A DNA stretch of 64,000 bases from Treponema sp. (GTDB lineage: Bacteria > Spirochaetota > Spirochaetia > Treponematales > Treponemataceae), in assembly GCA_017551705.1 (NCBI GenBank), contig JAFZLA010000041.1, forward strand, positions 1 to 64,000, given 5' to 3'. Below, one piece after another: positions 7,934-16,071 of this stretch (positions are counted from its first letter, which is position 1; the number at the start of each line of letters is the position of its first letter). Below the pieces are notes generated by a model. It saw only the letters and a list, made by a program, of their open reading frames with translations, did no database searches and was not told the DNA's origin. Made by a program: the position numbers and the translations under genes.

Positions 7934-9295
7934 TTATTCCACTGTAAATTTCGCCATGCTTTCGTAACTTTTCATTTTTTCATTGGAAAAGGCAATGGAT
8001 AATTCTTTTATATTTGATGGAATATCGATGTCGCCAGAAAATGTTCCTGTTCCGTCGTTTTCAAGTTGAATGAAATCACGCCCGCAAATAACTGCGACAA
8101 ATTTTTTGTTTTCGACATGAATAGAAAAATGTTGTGTTTCGCCTTTTTTTAATGGCGTTTGTGTTGGTTCAATGATGTAAGCGTTTTTGCCGGAATGAGC
8201 AAATATGACTGGAAATCTTGTGTCACTTTCTGCTGTTGATTGTATTGCGAACGACCCGCAGTCTTTTCCTGATTTATTTGTTTTCCAATAAAAAATTGTC
8301 ACTTCGTAAATGTCAGTAGTTGGAATCGAGAACATTGTCTTTGTTATTCCGTCAATCGTATTTGATAAGATGCAATTTTCTGTTTGCGTGTTTTCGGAAA
8401 GGTTTCGCATTGCAAAAGAAAGTTTGTATCCTTCTTTGACTGCAAGTTCAAAATTGTAAATGCCATCGCATCTTTCTATTTTTGACGGAATTTTTGCTTC
8501 TCTCGTAATGTCAAAAAAGACAGGTCTAAAGTCTGGCAGGTTGCAAAAATCATCGGTTGAAAGCGGAGTTGCCAAAAGTTGTTTTTTGGCCATGTCTGGA
8601 TAATGGCTGTAAATGCAATGTTCCGGTTTTACAAAAAGCCAGTCTGTATTGTAGTCTTGCTTTGAAATTTTTCCTTCCATGTGGCCGGAATCCCATGTGC
8701 AGTCAACTAAATAATGTTCGCCCTCCAACTTTAAAATGTTCCAAGCGTGATTTGTGCTTTTGGGATTTTCTTGGGCAAATGGTGATGTTCCAACGCCTCT
8801 GGCATATCCGTGTACAATTTCGCATGGGATTTTCAGTGTGTCACAAAATTTTTTCAATGTGTTTGAATAGCCTTCGCACACCGCAGTTTTTGTTTTTATT
8901 ACATTCGTCCATTCTTGAGACGGAACCGTTCCTGCCCAAAAGTTTTTTGCGTCATATGAAACCAACACTGCTACAAAGTCGTGCGCCATCTTTGCTTTTT
9001 CAAAATCATTTTTAGCAAGCGCAGTAATTTTTTCGCAAGCCTGCTGAACATACTTTAATGGATTTGACATTCGCAAGGCTTCAAGCTCCTTGTTTTTTAA
9101 TAACGCGACTATTTCTTTGTAAGGAGCGTTCGTTCTATAAGTATACGCTGTTTCGTATGAAGCTGGAAGTACATAGGCGTTGCTAAGTTTTTCTCCAAAG
9201 TTTTTTAACTTGGAAGCAAATTTGCTCTTTGGCGCGGAAAATCCGATTCCGCACAGCGATACAGCAAGAACGCAAATTAAAGCAAATTTTTTCAT
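7934..9295 (-). CDS. Exported transglutaminase-like protein
   Basis: This 453-aa protein has a Sec signal peptide (residues 1-20). A transglutaminase-like core (about 100-205) contains the Cys-His-Asp triad: C140 in AVCEGYS, H183 in NHAWN and D198 in VDCTWD. The remainder (about 230-453) looks like beta-rich repeats, as in the kyphoscoliosis-peptidase group. Bacterial members act as proteases or crosslinking/hydrolytic enzymes on envelope or external proteins; the actual substrate cannot be told. ATG 9295 is preceded by GGAGG; nine upstream in-frame codons were excluded. It has its own promoter at 9325-9353, whose -35 is overlapped by a half-site of the neighbouring regulator's candidate operator. 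Confidence 0.78.
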   Translation of the reverse strand: MKKFALICVLAVSLCGIGFSAPKSKFASKLKNFGEKLSNAYVLPASYETAYTYRTNAPYKEIVALLKNKELEALRMSNPLKYVQQACEKITALAKNDFEKAKMAHDFVAVLVSYDAKNFWAGTVPSQEWTNVIKTKTAVCEGYSNTLKKFCDTLKIPCEIVHGYARGVGTSPFAQENPKSTNHAWNILKLEGEHYLVDCTWDSGHMEGKISKQDYNTDWLFVKPEHCIYSHYPDMAKKQLLATPLSTDDFCNLPDFRPVFFDITREAKIPSKIERCDGIYNFELAVKEGYKLSFAMRNLSENTQTENCILSNTIDGITKTMFSIPTTDIYEVTIFYWKTNKSGKDCGSFAIQSTAESDTRFPVIFAHSGKNAYIIEPTQTPLKKGETQHFSIHVENKKFVAVICGRDFIQLENDGTGTFSGDIDIPSNIKELSIAFSNEKMKSYESMAKFTVE

Positions 9296-9324
9296 ACAGT
9301 CCCTCCAAAAGTTGAATATCACCT

Positions 9325-9353
9325 ATTATACTACCAATTTTTTCAAAACACAA
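9325..9353 (-). promoter_or_regulatory. Promoter of the transglutaminase-like gene
   Basis: On the minus strand: TTGTGT (9353-9348), 17-bp spacer, TATAAT (9330-9325). AACCT of the inverted repeat 9352-9367 touches the -35 box. Confidence 0.6.
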
Positions 9354-9415
9354 CCTTTTATTAGGTGTCAAACTTCAAAATAGGATATTTGGTTTGGTTT
9401 CTAACCTAAAAGGTT
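9352..9415. promoter_or_regulatory. Paired candidate operators of the divergent HTH regulator
   Basis: Two inverted repeats share half-sites: AACCT-N6-AGGTG at 9352-9367 and AACCT-AAA-AGGTT at 9403-9415. The second sits just upstream of a TATAAT (9421-9426) serving the regulator gene, and the first abuts the -35 of the divergent gene. This fits one regulator controlling both directions. Confidence 0.5.
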
Positions 9416-9432
9416 TTGTTTATAATTAAAAT

Positions 9433-9801
9433 ATGGACATAAAAAAGCTTTTTGGAGCCAATTTGCGCAAATACCGAAAAGAGCGCTCGCTTTCGCAGGA
9501 GGAACTTGCGGAAAAAGCCGGCGTAAGCGTCAAGCACATAGGCGCGCTCGAAAGCGGCTCATCCTTTGTCAGCGCCGAACTGCTTCAAACTTTTTGCTCT
9601 GTCCTTGGCGTTCAGCCAAACCTCTTTTTTTCAGACGAAAAATCGCTCGATCTGAACGGCTTTCCGCTGCATGCGGTGGAACAAATTGTGCGAGGCCGTC
9701 TAAATCAATCCGCGTCGATTATTTCAAATGAGATAAAGCAAAAAATAATGGCCTACGCCTCGTGGGAAAAGCGGCCCTCTGACGGCGACGGAAATTCCTA
9801 G
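9433..9801 (+). CDS. XRE-family HTH transcriptional regulator
   Basis: This 122-aa protein has an N-terminal Cro/C1-type HTH (about residues 7-62: LRKYRKERSLSQEELAEKAGVS then IGALESG) and a short C-terminal part with no known sensor domain. It is transcribed divergently from the transglutaminase-like gene, and the shared spacer holds two matching inverted repeats, so autoregulation plus control of its neighbour is likely. No strong Shine-Dalgarno sequence precedes ATG 9433; TATAAT ends 6 nt upstream of it, so the message could be leaderless. Confidence 0.8.
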   Translation: MDIKKLFGANLRKYRKERSLSQEELAEKAGVSVKHIGALESGSSFVSAELLQTFCSVLGVQPNLFFSDEKSLDLNGFPLHAVEQIVRGRLNQSASIISNEIKQKIMAYASWEKRPSDGDGNS

Positions 9802-9920
9802 ATTTAGACAAAAAATGACCTATTTTTCGTCTAAATCCGCATTTTAAACCACGATTTAGACAAAAAATGACCTATATTTCGTCTAAATCAGCATTTTAAA
9901 TCGACATTTAGACGAAAAAT
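9801..9920. repeat. 52-bp-period array of ATTTAGAC palindromes
   Basis: GATTTAGAC ... GTCTAAATC hairpins occur at 9801-9837 and 9853-9889, and a third half-copy ATTTAGACGAAAAAT at 9906-9920. The forward half-sites are exactly 52 bp apart. The loops share AAAAAATGACCTA and the spacers share GCATTTTAAA. It starts in the stop codon of the HTH gene and ends about 90 bp before putP, so it could be terminators, operators of putP, or a small repeat element. Confidence 0.75.
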
Positions 9921-10008
9921 AATTTTCCACCATTCCTCCCCCGATATTGCGCTAAATCCAAAAATTTAATAAAATTAAATATCTTCAATAAAGTAAAAGG
10001 AGAAAAAA

Positions 10009-11523
10009 ATGGATTCGGTGACAATCGCAAAATTGTTGGCGTTTGTGATTTACTTGGCCGCGATGGTCTTTGTGGGACTGTCCAGCGCCAGCAAAAACAA
10101 CAGCGCCTCGGACTTTTTCTTGGGCGGAAGAAAGTTGGGCCCCTGGTTTACGGCTCTCAGCGCGGAGGCTTCGGACTCGTCAGCGTGGCTTTTGATGGGC
10201 TTGCCGGGACTTTGCTACCTTGGCGGCTTTAGGGAAACTTTCTGGACCGCGCTCGGCTTGATTTTGGGAACCTACCTCAGCTGGCTTTTTGTTGCCAAGG
10301 CCTTGCGCAAATGCTCAATCGCGTTTGGCGACTCCATCACAATTCCGGAATTTTTGACAAACCGCTTTAAGGACAAGAGCCACATTCTTTCTATTGTGTC
10401 AGTTGTCTTTATCGTTTTGTTCTTTACAATTTATGTCGCCAGCGGCTTTGTCGCTTGCGCCAAATTGTTCAACTCGGTCTTTGGACTCAACTACAACCTT
10501 GGCCTTGTAATCGGCCTTGTCGTAATTTTGTCTTACACAATTATGGGCGGCTACCTTGCAGTTTGCACAACCGACTTCATTCAGGGAACGTTGATTTTCG
10601 TCGCCTTTGTAGTTTCTTCCATCGTAATCGTGTTCGCTTTGGGCGGACCTGTTGGAGCGATCGGACAGGCGCGCGACTTTATCGGAAACGCCTTGAACGG
10701 AAACTTTGGCGACGAGCTTTTGCAAAAGTTCACCGCCAACAAAAACTTTAGCGCCAAGTCTGTCGTAAGTGCGATGGCCTGGGGCTTGGGTTATTTTGGA
10801 ATGCCGCACGTCATCGTCCGCTTTATGGGAATCCGCGGAAACAAGGAAGTGACGACTGCCCGCCGCGTAGGCATCACTTGGATGATCGTCTCTTACATCG
10901 GAACGTTCATCATCGGAACGTTGGGAACCGCCTACTTGCTTCCGACAATTTTGGGAGGCGGAGCGCAGGAAACAGTCTTTAGCATGACAATGATGAAAAT
11001 GTATCCCGCCTTTATCGCAGGCCTTTTCTTGTGCGCCATTTTGGCGGCCTCTATGAGCACTGCCGACAGCCAGCTTTTGGTAGCGTCAAGCGCCGTAAGC
11101 CAGGACATTTTCAAAGGCCTCATCAATCCCGAAGCCGACTCAAAGACTGTTCTTAAGATCAGCCGCTTGACGGTTCTCTTGATTGCCGCGGTTGCCTTTG
11201 TTCTTTCGTTGGACCAGACAAGCACAATCTTTGGCTTGGTCAGCTACGCTTGGGCGGGCTTTGGCGGAAGCTTTGGCCCCCTCATCTTGCTTGCCCTCTA
11301 CTGGCGCGGAATCACAAACAAGGGAGCGATCGCTGGCCTTGTCGTTGGCGGCGTAACAGTCGTGGCTTGGCACAATCTTAGCGGCGGAATTTTTGACATC
11401 TACGAAATTCTTCCCGCCTTTGTCTTGAACTTGATTGTCGCCGTCGTAGTGAGCCTCTTGGACAAAAACAAGGACGCCCAGATGCTTGCCGAATTTGACA
11501 ACTACAAAAAGATGCCCGACTAA
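10009..11523 (+). CDS. putP: Sodium/proline symporter PutP
   Basis: This 504-aa inner-membrane protein of the sodium:solute symporter family is almost exactly the length of E. coli PutP (502). It has about 13 membrane segments. The family signature regions are visible: FFLGGRKLGPWFTALSAEASDSSAWL after the first segment, GALGYFGMPHVIVRFM-like sequence (here GLGYFGMPHVIVRFMGIR) in the middle, and AAILAASMSTADSQLLVASSA in the region of segment 8-9, which contributes to the sodium site. It should import proline with sodium. ATG 10009 follows AAAGGAG. A GNAT gene begins 2 bp after its stop, so the two are translationally linked. Confidence 0.9.
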   Translation: MDSVTIAKLLAFVIYLAAMVFVGLSSASKNNSASDFFLGGRKLGPWFTALSAEASDSSAWLLMGLPGLCYLGGFRETFWTALGLILGTYLSWLFVAKALRKCSIAFGDSITIPEFLTNRFKDKSHILSIVSVVFIVLFFTIYVASGFVACAKLFNSVFGLNYNLGLVIGLVVILSYTIMGGYLAVCTTDFIQGTLIFVAFVVSSIVIVFALGGPVGAIGQARDFIGNALNGNFGDELLQKFTANKNFSAKSVVSAMAWGLGYFGMPHVIVRFMGIRGNKEVTTARRVGITWMIVSYIGTFIIGTLGTAYLLPTILGGGAQETVFSMTMMKMYPAFIAGLFLCAILAASMSTADSQLLVASSAVSQDIFKGLINPEADSKTVLKISRLTVLLIAAVAFVLSLDQTSTIFGLVSYAWAGFGGSFGPLILLALYWRGITNKGAIAGLVVGGVTVVAWHNLSGGIFDIYEILPAFVLNLIVAVVVSLLDKNKDAQMLAEFDNYKKMPD

Positions 11524-11525
11524 AA

Positions 11526-12476
11526 ATGCCAGTCGTCATAAAGCCTCTTCTTGCCCAGCGGCGGGAGGAGGCTCTTTTATTTATACAACCTTACGAAGCC
11601 GAATGCGTCAACCTCGCGCAAGAAATTTTGCGCGGCGGAGACAATTGTTGGTGTGTTTTTTACACTGAACTGTCGCAAGCCCAAGACGCGCGCGACCAAG
11701 AGGCTTCACAGACCTTAACGCTCGGCGGCCTCTTTGCGCTGCGAAAAAAGCGCTCGCTGTTTTTTTGCCTTCCCTTTGCCAAATACAAAAGCGCCTTGGA
11801 CAAAAAGCTTTGCAACGAAGCCCAACGCCCGCTCGCCGAATTTTTTGAAAGCCACGAACCCTTTTGCGTAAACGGCGAGGCCGCCGGCGCGCTCTACCTT
11901 AAAAACATTTTGCGCCACAAAAAAACTCCCATGCAGCCAAGCGTTGTCAACAAATATTTTTTGCTCACGCGCGGCGCGCATTTTGGTCTTGCCAACAATT
12001 CTGTCGCCACAAACCTTAAAGGCTTGCAAGACCTTAACGCGGGCGGCGGCTTGCGGGTCGTTCCGGCGACAATCGCAGACTACGACAGCCTGCTCCCGCT
12101 GGAGCTTGGCTACCAGCGCGAAGAAGTAGTCCCGCAATCGTTTGACATAAGCGATGCGGCCTTGTCGGCGGCTTTTAAGCGCGAACTTGAGCAAGGCTTT
12201 ACATTCGCTCTTTTTGACGGACAGCGGCCAATCGCAAAGGCCAGGCTCGCCGCCATCGGCAAGCGCTGCGCAATGCTTGGCGGCGTTTACACAATTCCAT
12301 CGGAGCGCAAAAAAGGCCGCGCCGCGTTTTTGGTCAGCCAAATGATCCAGCGGTCGCAGGCCGGCGGCATTTGCGGCTTTAGCCTTTACGCAAAGCAACA
12401 AAACGCCGCCGCCCTGGCCTTGTACAAGTCGCTTGGCTTTGAACCGCTCGGCGAATATTTGTTGGTGTATTATTGA
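11526..12476 (+). CDS. GNAT-family N-acetyltransferase
   Basis: This 316-aa protein ends in a GNAT domain: GGVYTIPSERKKGRAAFLV is the acetyl-CoA pyrophosphate-binding strand-loop (motif A, about residues 255-275), followed by the AKQQNAAALALYKSLGF motif-B stretch. The N-terminal 170 residues are unrecognised and may bind the acceptor. Substrate is unknown. It starts 2 bp after putP and probably uses ribosomes terminating there, since no good Shine-Dalgarno sequence is free. Confidence 0.75.
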   Translation: MPVVIKPLLAQRREEALLFIQPYEAECVNLAQEILRGGDNCWCVFYTELSQAQDARDQEASQTLTLGGLFALRKKRSLFFCLPFAKYKSALDKKLCNEAQRPLAEFFESHEPFCVNGEAAGALYLKNILRHKKTPMQPSVVNKYFLLTRGAHFGLANNSVATNLKGLQDLNAGGGLRVVPATIADYDSLLPLELGYQREEVVPQSFDISDAALSAAFKRELEQGFTFALFDGQRPIAKARLAAIGKRCAMLGGVYTIPSERKKGRAAFLVSQMIQRSQAGGICGFSLYAKQQNAAALALYKSLGFEPLGEYLLVYY

Positions 12477-12537
12477 ACGCGCTTGCCTGCGTTCCACCCT
12501 TCCACCTTTAGTTCCCCCAATTCCCCCAAAAAAACTC

Positions 12538-12592
12538 TTGCCAAATTTTACGAGTTGGCGCATAATATAAAAATGTTCCCGCAAACGGAACA
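12538..12592 (+). promoter_or_regulatory. Promoter and palindrome of the 53-aa gene/nhaC unit
   Basis: TTGCCA (12538-12543), 17-bp spacer, CATAAT (12561-12566). A TGTTCC-N7-GGAACA inverted repeat (12574-12592) lies at the predicted transcript start, a likely operator or 5' hairpin. Confidence 0.5.
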
Positions 12593-12608
12593 AAAAATAG
12601 GAGAATAT

Positions 12609-12770
12609 ATGACAAACCAAGAAGCGGTAAAAGTTCTAAAAGAACTTAAGACGTATTGTTCAGCCGACGCGCTGGACGCGGTGCATTATTCAATCGCTGT
12701 GATTGAACATTTGGAAAAGGCTGGGGTCACAAAGCCCTTGGAAGCCGACCTTTCAAAAGCGGCAAACTAG
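12609..12770 (+). CDS. Small 53-aa protein upstream of nhaC
   Basis: A short soluble, mostly helical protein (MTNQEAVKVLKELKTYC...) that I cannot assign. ATG 12609 has AGGAG 5 nt upstream; earlier in-frame starts (12483) would read through the promoter and are rejected. It ends 9 bp before the antiporter gene, so the two form an operon and it may be a regulator or accessory of the antiporter. Confidence 0.65.
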   Translation: MTNQEAVKVLKELKTYCSADALDAVHYSIAVIEHLEKAGVTKPLEADLSKAAN

Positions 12771-12779
12771 GAGACAGGA

Positions 12780-14330
12780 ATGGAAGCGAGTTTTGGATTT
12801 TTGTCGCTAGTGCCGGCAATCGTCGCCATCGCGCTGGCTTTGATTACTAAAGAAGTTTATTCTTCGTTGTTCATCGGAATCGCAATCGGCGGAGCCTTTT
12901 ACGCCGCCGGAGCCGCTAGCGGCTTTACTGGATTTTTTAACCACATTTTTAAGGACGGAATGATCGCCCAGCTCAGCGACAGTTGGAACGTGGGCATCTT
13001 GGTGTTCCTTGTTGTCTTGGGAACGATGGTCGCGCTTATGAACAAGGCGGGCGGCTCTCAGGCTTTTGGCGAATGGGCCAAAAAGCGCATCAAGAGCAAG
13101 GCCGGCGCTCAAATCGCCACAATCTTTTTGGGAATCTTGATTTTTATCGACGACTACTTTAACTGCTTGACAGTCGGCTCGGTGATGAAGCCGGTTACCG
13201 ACAAGTACAAAGTCTCGCGCGAAAAGCTCGCCTACTTGATTGACGCCACAGCCGCGCCGATTTGCATCATCGCGCCAATCAGCTCTTGGGCCGCCGCCGT
13301 CTCGGGCTTTGTAAGCGAAGGCGAAAACGGAATCGCGCTTTTTTGCAAAGCCATTCCGTTCAACTTTTACGCGTTCTTTACAATCGTGATGACGCTTTTC
13401 TTGGCCGCCAAAAACTTTGAGTTTGGCCCGATGGCCAAGGCCGAAGCCGAGATGGTGGACAAGTCCGACAAGGACTACGAAGAAAGCGACAATCCCAAAA
13501 GCTCTGTCCTAAACTTGTTCTTGCCAATCGTGACGCTTATCGTGTTCTGCGTTTTGGGAATGATTTACACAGGCGGCTTCTTTGACGCGCAAATCGCCGG
13601 CGAAGAAGAAGGAACTATGGTCGCAAATCCGGCCTACCTCAACTTTATCGAAGCCTTTGCCGCGAGCGACGCTTCGGTGGGCTTGGTGCTCGGCTCGTTT
13701 GCCGCGCTTGTTTTGACAATCGTGTTCTACCTTGCGCGAAGGACGATTTCGTTCAAGAGCATTATGGCTTGCGTTCCCGACGGATTTAAAGCGATGGTTC
13801 CCGCGATTCTTATTCTTACGCTCGCATGGACGCTTAAGTCCATGACCGACTCGCTTGGCGCCAAAGAGTATGTGGCCGGCTTGGTCGGCGGAAGCGCGCA
13901 AGGACTCAAGAACATGCTGCCCGCGATTATCTTTGCAATCGCTTGCGGCCTTGCCTTTGCCACCGGAACTTCTTGGGGAACATTCGGCATCTTGATTCCG
14001 ATTTGCATCGCGGCCTTCCCCGTTGCCTCCGACCCGATTAGAATCATCAGCATCTCTGCCTGCATGGCCGGAGCCGTTTGCGGCGACCACATTTCGCCAA
14101 TCAGCGACACGACAATCATGGCCAGCGCCGGCGCCAACTGCGACCACGTCCGCCACGTCTCTACCCAGCTGCCCTACGCGCTTTTGGTCGCGGCGGTCTC
14201 GTTCGTAACCTACATCGTCGCCGGCTTCACCCAAGGCATGGGCATCGTCGCCAGCGGAATCATCAGCTGGATCATCGGCTTGGCCGGCTTGATTGGAACG
14301 CTGCTGTTCTTCAAAAAGAAGGCGGCTTAA
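12780..14330 (+). CDS. NhaC-family Na+/H+ antiporter
   Basis: This 516-aa integral membrane protein has about 11-12 hydrophobic segments. NhaC-family features are visible: LVPAIVAIALALITKEVYSSLFIGI at the start, FIDDYFNCLTVGSVMKPVTDKY in the first half (acidic cluster in a membrane segment), and FATGTSWGTFGILIPICIA then GAVCGDHISPISDTTIMAS in the second half. It probably exchanges sodium (or a solute, as in malate/lactate members) for protons. The sodium gradient links it functionally to PutP nearby. It converges on mgtE across a short hairpin. Confidence 0.85.
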   Translation: MEASFGFLSLVPAIVAIALALITKEVYSSLFIGIAIGGAFYAAGAASGFTGFFNHIFKDGMIAQLSDSWNVGILVFLVVLGTMVALMNKAGGSQAFGEWAKKRIKSKAGAQIATIFLGILIFIDDYFNCLTVGSVMKPVTDKYKVSREKLAYLIDATAAPICIIAPISSWAAAVSGFVSEGENGIALFCKAIPFNFYAFFTIVMTLFLAAKNFEFGPMAKAEAEMVDKSDKDYEESDNPKSSVLNLFLPIVTLIVFCVLGMIYTGGFFDAQIAGEEEGTMVANPAYLNFIEAFAASDASVGLVLGSFAALVLTIVFYLARRTISFKSIMACVPDGFKAMVPAILILTLAWTLKSMTDSLGAKEYVAGLVGGSAQGLKNMLPAIIFAIACGLAFATGTSWGTFGILIPICIAAFPVASDPIRIISISACMAGAVCGDHISPISDTTIMASAGANCDHVRHVSTQLPYALLVAAVSFVTYIVAGFTQGMGIVASGIISWIIGLAGLIGTLLFFKKKAA

Positions 14331-14335
14331 TTGTC

Positions 14336-14358
14336 ATGTTCGGGCTTGACCCGGACAT
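14336..14358. terminator. Hairpin between convergent nhaC and mgtE
   Basis: ATGTTCGGG-CTTGA-CCCGGACAT: a 9-bp stem with one mismatch and a 5-nt loop fills the 28-bp gap between the two stops. No long T tract follows in either direction, so it could be a REP-like element rather than a classical terminator. Confidence 0.5.
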
Positions 14359-15732
14359 CTAGAACAACACCGCGCGCGCGATGGCAAAGTAAACCATCAA
14401 GCTGGTAGCGTCGACAATCGTGGTGATAAAGGGACTGGACATGACGGCTGGGTCAAATCCCAGCCGTTTGGCGCAAAGAGGAAGCGCGCATCCAATCATC
14501 TTTGCCACCAAGACTGTCGCGGCCATCGCGGCGCAAACCACAAAGGCAATTTGGACCGTCACGCCTTGGTTGGCCAAAAGCAGGCGGTCAATCAACATAA
14601 TTTTGGCAAAGCAAACAAGCGCCAAAGCCAGGCCGCACAAAACTGCCACGCGGATTTCTTTCCAAACAACTTTTGGCAAGTCGCCAAAGCCAACTTCGCC
14701 CAGCGAAAGCGCGCGGATAATCGTAACCGATGACTGCGAGCCCGAATTTCCGCCTGTGTCCATCAGCATCGGAATAAAGGCCGCCAGAGCCACTTGAACT
14801 GCCAGCGCGTTTTCAAAGTTTGTGATTATCATTCCTGTAAAAGTGGCGCTGACCATCAAGACCAAAAGCCACACGATTCTGTGGCGGAACAAGTCCATCG
14901 GAGTGGAGCGCAAGTAAGTTTTTTCGGAAGGCGACATGCCGCCCATGATTTCGATGTCTTCGGTTGCCTCGTCTTGCATTACTTCCAAAGCGTCGTCAAA
15001 AGAAATGATTCCCACCATGCGGCCTTCGCCGTCAACAACCGGCAGCGCGTAGTAGTTGTACTTGGAAAGCAGTTTGGCGACTTCCTCTTTGTCTTCGCGC
15101 GTATTCACCGTGATGACGTTCTCTTTCATGATGCTGTCGATTTTTGTCGAATCGTCTTTTGCCAAAAGCAAGTCCTTTACGGACAAGCGGCCCAAGAGCT
15201 TTTTGTTTTTGGTCACGTAGCAAGTGTAGAACGATTTGTTGTCAAAGCCGCTCTTTCTTATTTGAGCGATCGCCTCGCCCACGGTAAGTCCCTGCCTAAG
15301 CGAAACGTATTCGGTTGACATTATTGAGCCGGCGGAATTTTCGGGATACTGCAAAAGGCGGTTTATCTCGCCGCGCTTTGCGGGGTCGATTTGCTTTAAA
15401 ATTCTGTCAACGACAATGGCGGGCATTTCGTCCACCAAGTCCGCCGCTTCGTTGGCGTACAAGTCGTTCACGATGTCCTTTAGTTCCGAGTCCGAAAAGC
15501 CGCGGATCAACAGTTCCTGAAAGTCGCTGTCCATCTCGACAAAAACGTCGGCGGCCTTGTCCTTGGAAATCAGCCTGAACAAAAGCGGGATTTGCTTTTC
15601 GTCAACGCGCTCAAAAAGAGCCGCGATGTCGCTGGCGGCCATCGTCGAAGCGATGTCCTTGATTGTCGAATACTTTTTTTCTTCAAGAAGATTTTGAATC
15701 ATCTCCTCGATTTTCACTTTGAATTCCGTCAT
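14359..15732 (-). CDS. mgtE: Magnesium transporter MgtE
   Basis: This 457-aa protein has the full MgtE layout: an N-terminal helical superhelix (about residues 15-130, with MTEFKVKIEEM and repeated ALFERVDE/VDEMP segments), two CBS domains (about 135-255), a plug helix, and five C-terminal membrane segments (about 285-457). The pore signature LMDTGGNSGSQSS and the last-segment FITTIVDATSLMVYF are present. Cytoplasmic CBS and N domains gate the channel by magnesium in characterised homologues. It lies 42 bp downstream of a 28-codon ORF with a strong ribosome binding site and probably shares its promoter. Confidence 0.93.
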   Translation of the reverse strand: MTEFKVKIEEMIQNLLEEKKYSTIKDIASTMAASDIAALFERVDEKQIPLLFRLISKDKAADVFVEMDSDFQELLIRGFSDSELKDIVNDLYANEAADLVDEMPAIVVDRILKQIDPAKRGEINRLLQYPENSAGSIMSTEYVSLRQGLTVGEAIAQIRKSGFDNKSFYTCYVTKNKKLLGRLSVKDLLLAKDDSTKIDSIMKENVITVNTREDKEEVAKLLSKYNYYALPVVDGEGRMVGIISFDDALEVMQDEATEDIEIMGGMSPSEKTYLRSTPMDLFRHRIVWLLVLMVSATFTGMIITNFENALAVQVALAAFIPMLMDTGGNSGSQSSVTIIRALSLGEVGFGDLPKVVWKEIRVAVLCGLALALVCFAKIMLIDRLLLANQGVTVQIAFVVCAAMAATVLVAKMIGCALPLCAKRLGFDPAVMSSPFITTIVDATSLMVYFAIARAVLF

Positions 15733-15774
15733 CGCGCTTTGCGTGAGAAATGAGAATTGTAAAAGTGGCTTGCA

Positions 15775-15861
15775 TCAGAGCGGAAGGTTTTTAGAGAAAG
15801 CCATGTCGCGCGTCAACGCCTTGGCGCCCGGATACGAGCCGGAATTACTGTCATCGCCCAT
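15775..15861 (-). CDS. 28-codon ORF in the mgtE leader
   Basis: MGDDSNSGSYPG followed by AKALTRDMAFSKNLPL and TGA. A near-perfect AAGGAGG lies 5 nt before ATG 15861, and the promoter at 15892-15920 is close, so it should be well translated. Short ORFs ahead of magnesium transporter genes act as leader peptides in enterobacteria; whether this one regulates mgtE is inference. It could simply be a small protein gene. Confidence 0.5.
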   Translation of the reverse strand: MGDDSNSGSYPGAKALTRDMAFSKNLPL

Positions 15862-15891
15862 CGCTTCCTCCTTATGATTTATTTTTAGGGA

Positions 15892-15920
15892 ATTATAGTG
15901 AATTTGGAGGGGTTTGTCTA
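15892..15920 (-). promoter_or_regulatory. Promoter of the leader ORF/mgtE unit
   Basis: On the minus strand: TAGACA (15920-15915), 17-bp spacer, TATAAT (15897-15892). It leaves about 150 nt of transcript before mgtE. Confidence 0.6.
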
Positions 15921-15947
15921 TGAGTTTTTCAGCCAAGCCTTAATTAT

Positions 15948-16062
15948 CGCAAAAACTACGGACAAAACACCGCAAAAACTACGATTAAAATGCCACAAAA
16001 ACTACGGACAAAATACCACAAAAACTACGATTAATATTGCGCAAAAATGGCGATTAATATTA
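15948..16062 (+). repeat. Five 23-bp tandem repeats
   Basis: Units of 23 bp start at 15948, 15971, 15994, 16017 and 16040, each beginning C(G/A)CAAAAACTACG; the last is degenerate (CGCAAAAATGGCG). Odd and even units alternate between GGACAAAA and GATTAA(A/T)A, so the higher-order period is 46 bp. 23 is not a multiple of three and units abut without spacers, so this is neither coding nor CRISPR. They resemble iteron-like arrays. Confidence 0.8.
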
Positions 16063-16071
16063 TGTTCATGT

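Noticed and set aside
11715-12620. 301-codon minus-strand frame opposite the GNAT gene
   Set aside because: The plus frame has a clear GNAT motif and follows putP by 2 bp; the minus frame has no ribosome binding site or known motif.
14336-14358. A riboswitch or small RNA between nhaC and mgtE
   Set aside because: Only 28 bp lie between the two stop codons; a simple hairpin explains them.
15948-16062. CRISPR array
   Set aside because: The 23-bp units are contiguous with no unique spacers.
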